Assembly (NCBI GenBank): GCA_023436925.1
Contig: JAEZHJ010000097.1
Span: 1-14,519 of the forward strand
DNA length: 14,519 nt
Direction of reading: 5' to 3'
Origin: Actinomycetes bacterium
GTDB lineage: Bacteria > Actinomycetota > Actinomycetes > Propionibacteriales > Propionibacteriaceae
Position 1 is the stretch's first letter, and each line of letters begins with the position of its first letter. Both the position numbers and the translations under genes were made by a program. Under the pieces are notes generated by a model. That model worked only from the letters and a program-made list of their open reading frames with translations. It ran no database searches and was not told where the DNA came from. Below are positions 12,983-14,519 of this stretch, piece by piece.

Positions 12983-14519
12983 TCGAGCTCGACGAGGTCA
13001 CCTTCACCTACCCCGGCGCCGGCCGTCCGACCCTGGACCGGGTCAGCCTCCAGATCCCGGACGGCGACCTGTGCCTGGTGGTCGGCGGCACGGGCTCGGG
13101 CAAGTCGACCCTGCTGGGGGCACTCAACGGACTCGTCCCCCACTTCACCGGCGGCCTGCTGCGCGGCGAGGTCCGGATCGACGGCCACAGCACCGCGACC
13201 AACCGGCCGCGCGACCTGGCCGACCTGGTCGGCTACGTCGGCCAGGACCCGGTCCGCGGGTTCGTCACCGACACCGTCGAGGACGAGATCGCCTACGGCA
13301 TGGAGCAACTGGGGATCGACCCGCAGGCCATGCGCAAGCGGGTCGAGGAGACCCTGGACCTGATGGGGATCGCCGACCTGCGCCGCCGCAACCTCGCCGA
13401 ACTGTCCGGCGGACAGCAGCAGCGGGTGGCGATCGCCGCCGTGCTGGCCGCCCAGCCGCGGGTGCTCGTGCTGGACGAGCCCACCTCCTCACTCGACCCG
13501 ACCGCGGCCCAGGATGTGCTGGCGGCGATCACCAACCTGGTCCACGACGTCGCCCTCACCGTCGTGCTGGCCGAGCACCGGCTGGAGCGGGTGATGCAGG
13601 CCGCCGACTCGGTGATCTGGCTGCCCGGGGACGGCTCGGCCCGCTACGGACCGGCCGCCGCCGTGCTGGCCGAGTCCTCGGTGGTGCCCCCGCTGGCCGC
13701 GATCGCCCGGGTGCTGGGCTGGGACGAGGTTCCGCTCAGCGTCCGCGACGCCCGGCGCCGGGCGCAGGCCGGCGGGGTCGTGCCTGCCGCGCCCGCGCCT
13801 GCGCCGGCCCCGACCGGCCCGGTCGTACTGCAGGCGAGCGGGCTCGGCGTTCGCTACGGCGAACTGACTGCGGTCAGTTCGGTCGACCTGGCGCTGCAGG
13901 CCGGCACTGTGACCGCCCTGCTTGGCCGCAACGGCGCCGGGAAGTCGTCGCTGCTGTGGGCCCTGCAGGGTGCCCTGACCGCGACCGGCGAGGTCAGCGT
14001 CGACGGGGTCGACCCGCGCGGCCTGTCCGCCCCGGCGGCGCGGCGGCTGGTGACCCTGGTGCCGCAGACCGCCGGCGACCTGCTCTACCTGCCCAGCGTC
14101 GACCAGGAGTGCGCACAGTCGGACGCCGAGAGCGAGGTGGCGCCCGGCACGACAGCGAACCTGCTCGCGAGCCTGGGCATCCGGGTCGACCCCGACGCCG
14201 ACCCGCGCGACCTGTCGGAAGGACAGCGGCTGGCGCTCGTCCTGGCGATCCAGCTGGCCGCCGACCCGCCGGTCGTCCTGCTGGACGAGCCCACCCGCGG
14301 CCTGGACTACGCCACGAAGGCCGACCTGCACCGCGTGGTCGACCGGCTGGCGGCCAAGGGCGCGGCCGTCCTGATCAGCACCCACGACGTCGAGTTCGCC
14401 GCGCTGGCCAGCACCCGGATGCTGATCATGGCCGAGGGCGAACTGGTCGCCGACGGCACCACCGCCGCGCTGTGCACCTCGTCGGCGGCCTACGCCCCGC
14501 AGACCGCGAAGGTCTTCGC
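12979..14519 (+). CDS. ECF transporter double ATPase (EcfA-EcfA fusion), 3' end outside window
   Basis: Drives import through EcfT. My translation from ATG 12979 gives 513 codons without a stop. Domain 1 has Walker A GGTGSGKST (36-44), Q-loop around VGYVGQDP, signature LSGGQQQR (142-149), Walker B VLVLDEP (162-168) and switch His200. An Ala/Pro linker (about 269-279) leads to domain 2. Domain 2 has Walker A GRNGAGKSS (316-324), Gln363, signature LSEGQR (412-417), Walker B VVLLDEP (432-438) and His469. Both halves look active, though the second signature has Glu in place of Gly. In most ECF systems these are two proteins; here they are fused. Only a short C-terminal piece can be missing. The start overlaps the EcfT stop (ATGA). 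The S-component is expected next. Confidence 0.93.
   Translation, partial: MIELDEVTFTYPGAGRPTLDRVSLQIPDGDLCLVVGGTGSGKSTLLGALNGLVPHFTGGLLRGEVRIDGHSTATNRPRDLADLVGYVGQDPVRGFVTDTVEDEIAYGMEQLGIDPQAMRKRVEETLDLMGIADLRRRNLAELSGGQQQRVAIAAVLAAQPRVLVLDEPTSSLDPTAAQDVLAAITNLVHDVALTVVLAEHRLERVMQAADSVIWLPGDGSARYGPAAAVLAESSVVPPLAAIARVLGWDEVPLSVRDARRRAQAGGVVPAAPAPAPAPTGPVVLQASGLGVRYGELTAVSSVDLALQAGTVTALLGRNGAGKSSLLWALQGALTATGEVSVDGVDPRGLSAPAARRLVTLVPQTAGDLLYLPSVDQECAQSDAESEVAPGTTANLLASLGIRVDPDADPRDLSEGQRLALVLAIQLAADPPVVLLDEPTRGLDYATKADLHRVVDRLAAKGAAVLISTHDVEFAALASTRMLIMAEGELVADGTTAALCTSSAAYAPQTAKVF

Overview
The window is GC-rich throughout (consistent with G/C at most third codon positions, several GTG starts and TAnnnT-type -10 boxes) and carries the actinobacterial rplM-rpsI-glmM linkage, an actinobacterial EF-G2 and an actinobacterial-looking cobalamin riboswitch. 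The source is very probably a high-GC Actinomycete. Propionibacteriaceae or relatives would fit, but I cannot fix the genus from sequence alone. No tRNA, rRNA, CRISPR array, insertion sequence or phage gene was seen.

Layout. (1) 1-2217, minus strand: ribosomal operon rplM (L13) - rpsI (S9) - glmM (phosphoglucosamine mutase, running off the left edge), with a readable TTGACC-17-TAACCT promoter. (2) 2400-5832, plus strand: gltA (citrate synthase), then the EF-G-like GTPase EF-G2, closed by a strong hairpin shared with the convergent gene that follows. (3) 5888-7065, minus strand: a MarC-family membrane protein and a YccF-domain membrane protein, separated by a striking REP/REPIN-like palindromic repeat. 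(4) 7223-9389, plus strand: a tightly overlapped RNA-modification cluster, trmB - truA - RsmC-like methyltransferase. (5) 9439-9948: a small soluble protein built of seven exact 11-residue amphipathic repeats (LEA/apolipoprotein-like) and a disordered tail. (6) 10033-14519 (open at the right edge): a compact cobalamin riboswitch controlling a translationally coupled operon.

The operon in (6) is the most interesting part. Its first gene encodes a secreted, C-terminally membrane-anchored alpha-toroid (prenyltransferase/terpene-cyclase-like repeats without the catalytic acid motif). The second encodes a secreted, C-terminally anchored DUF4430 / transcobalamin-like C-terminal domain protein. These are the two domain types that make up animal intrinsic factor and transcobalamin, here split into two adjacent genes. 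They are followed by an EcfT transmembrane protein and a double-ATPase EcfA fusion of an ECF vitamin transporter. The reading is that a B12-repressed, surface-anchored, two-piece 'split transcobalamin' captures a corrinoid outside the membrane and passes it to an ECF importer. The substrate-binding S-component is not in the window and is predicted just downstream.

At the RNA level the riboswitch has a short aptamer (no room for P3) and a plausible translational expression platform. One hairpin hides the Shine-Dalgarno and the GTG starts of the first gene, and mutually exclusive upstream pairings could open it. Gene junctions with 1-4 nt overlaps would then spread that control down the operon.
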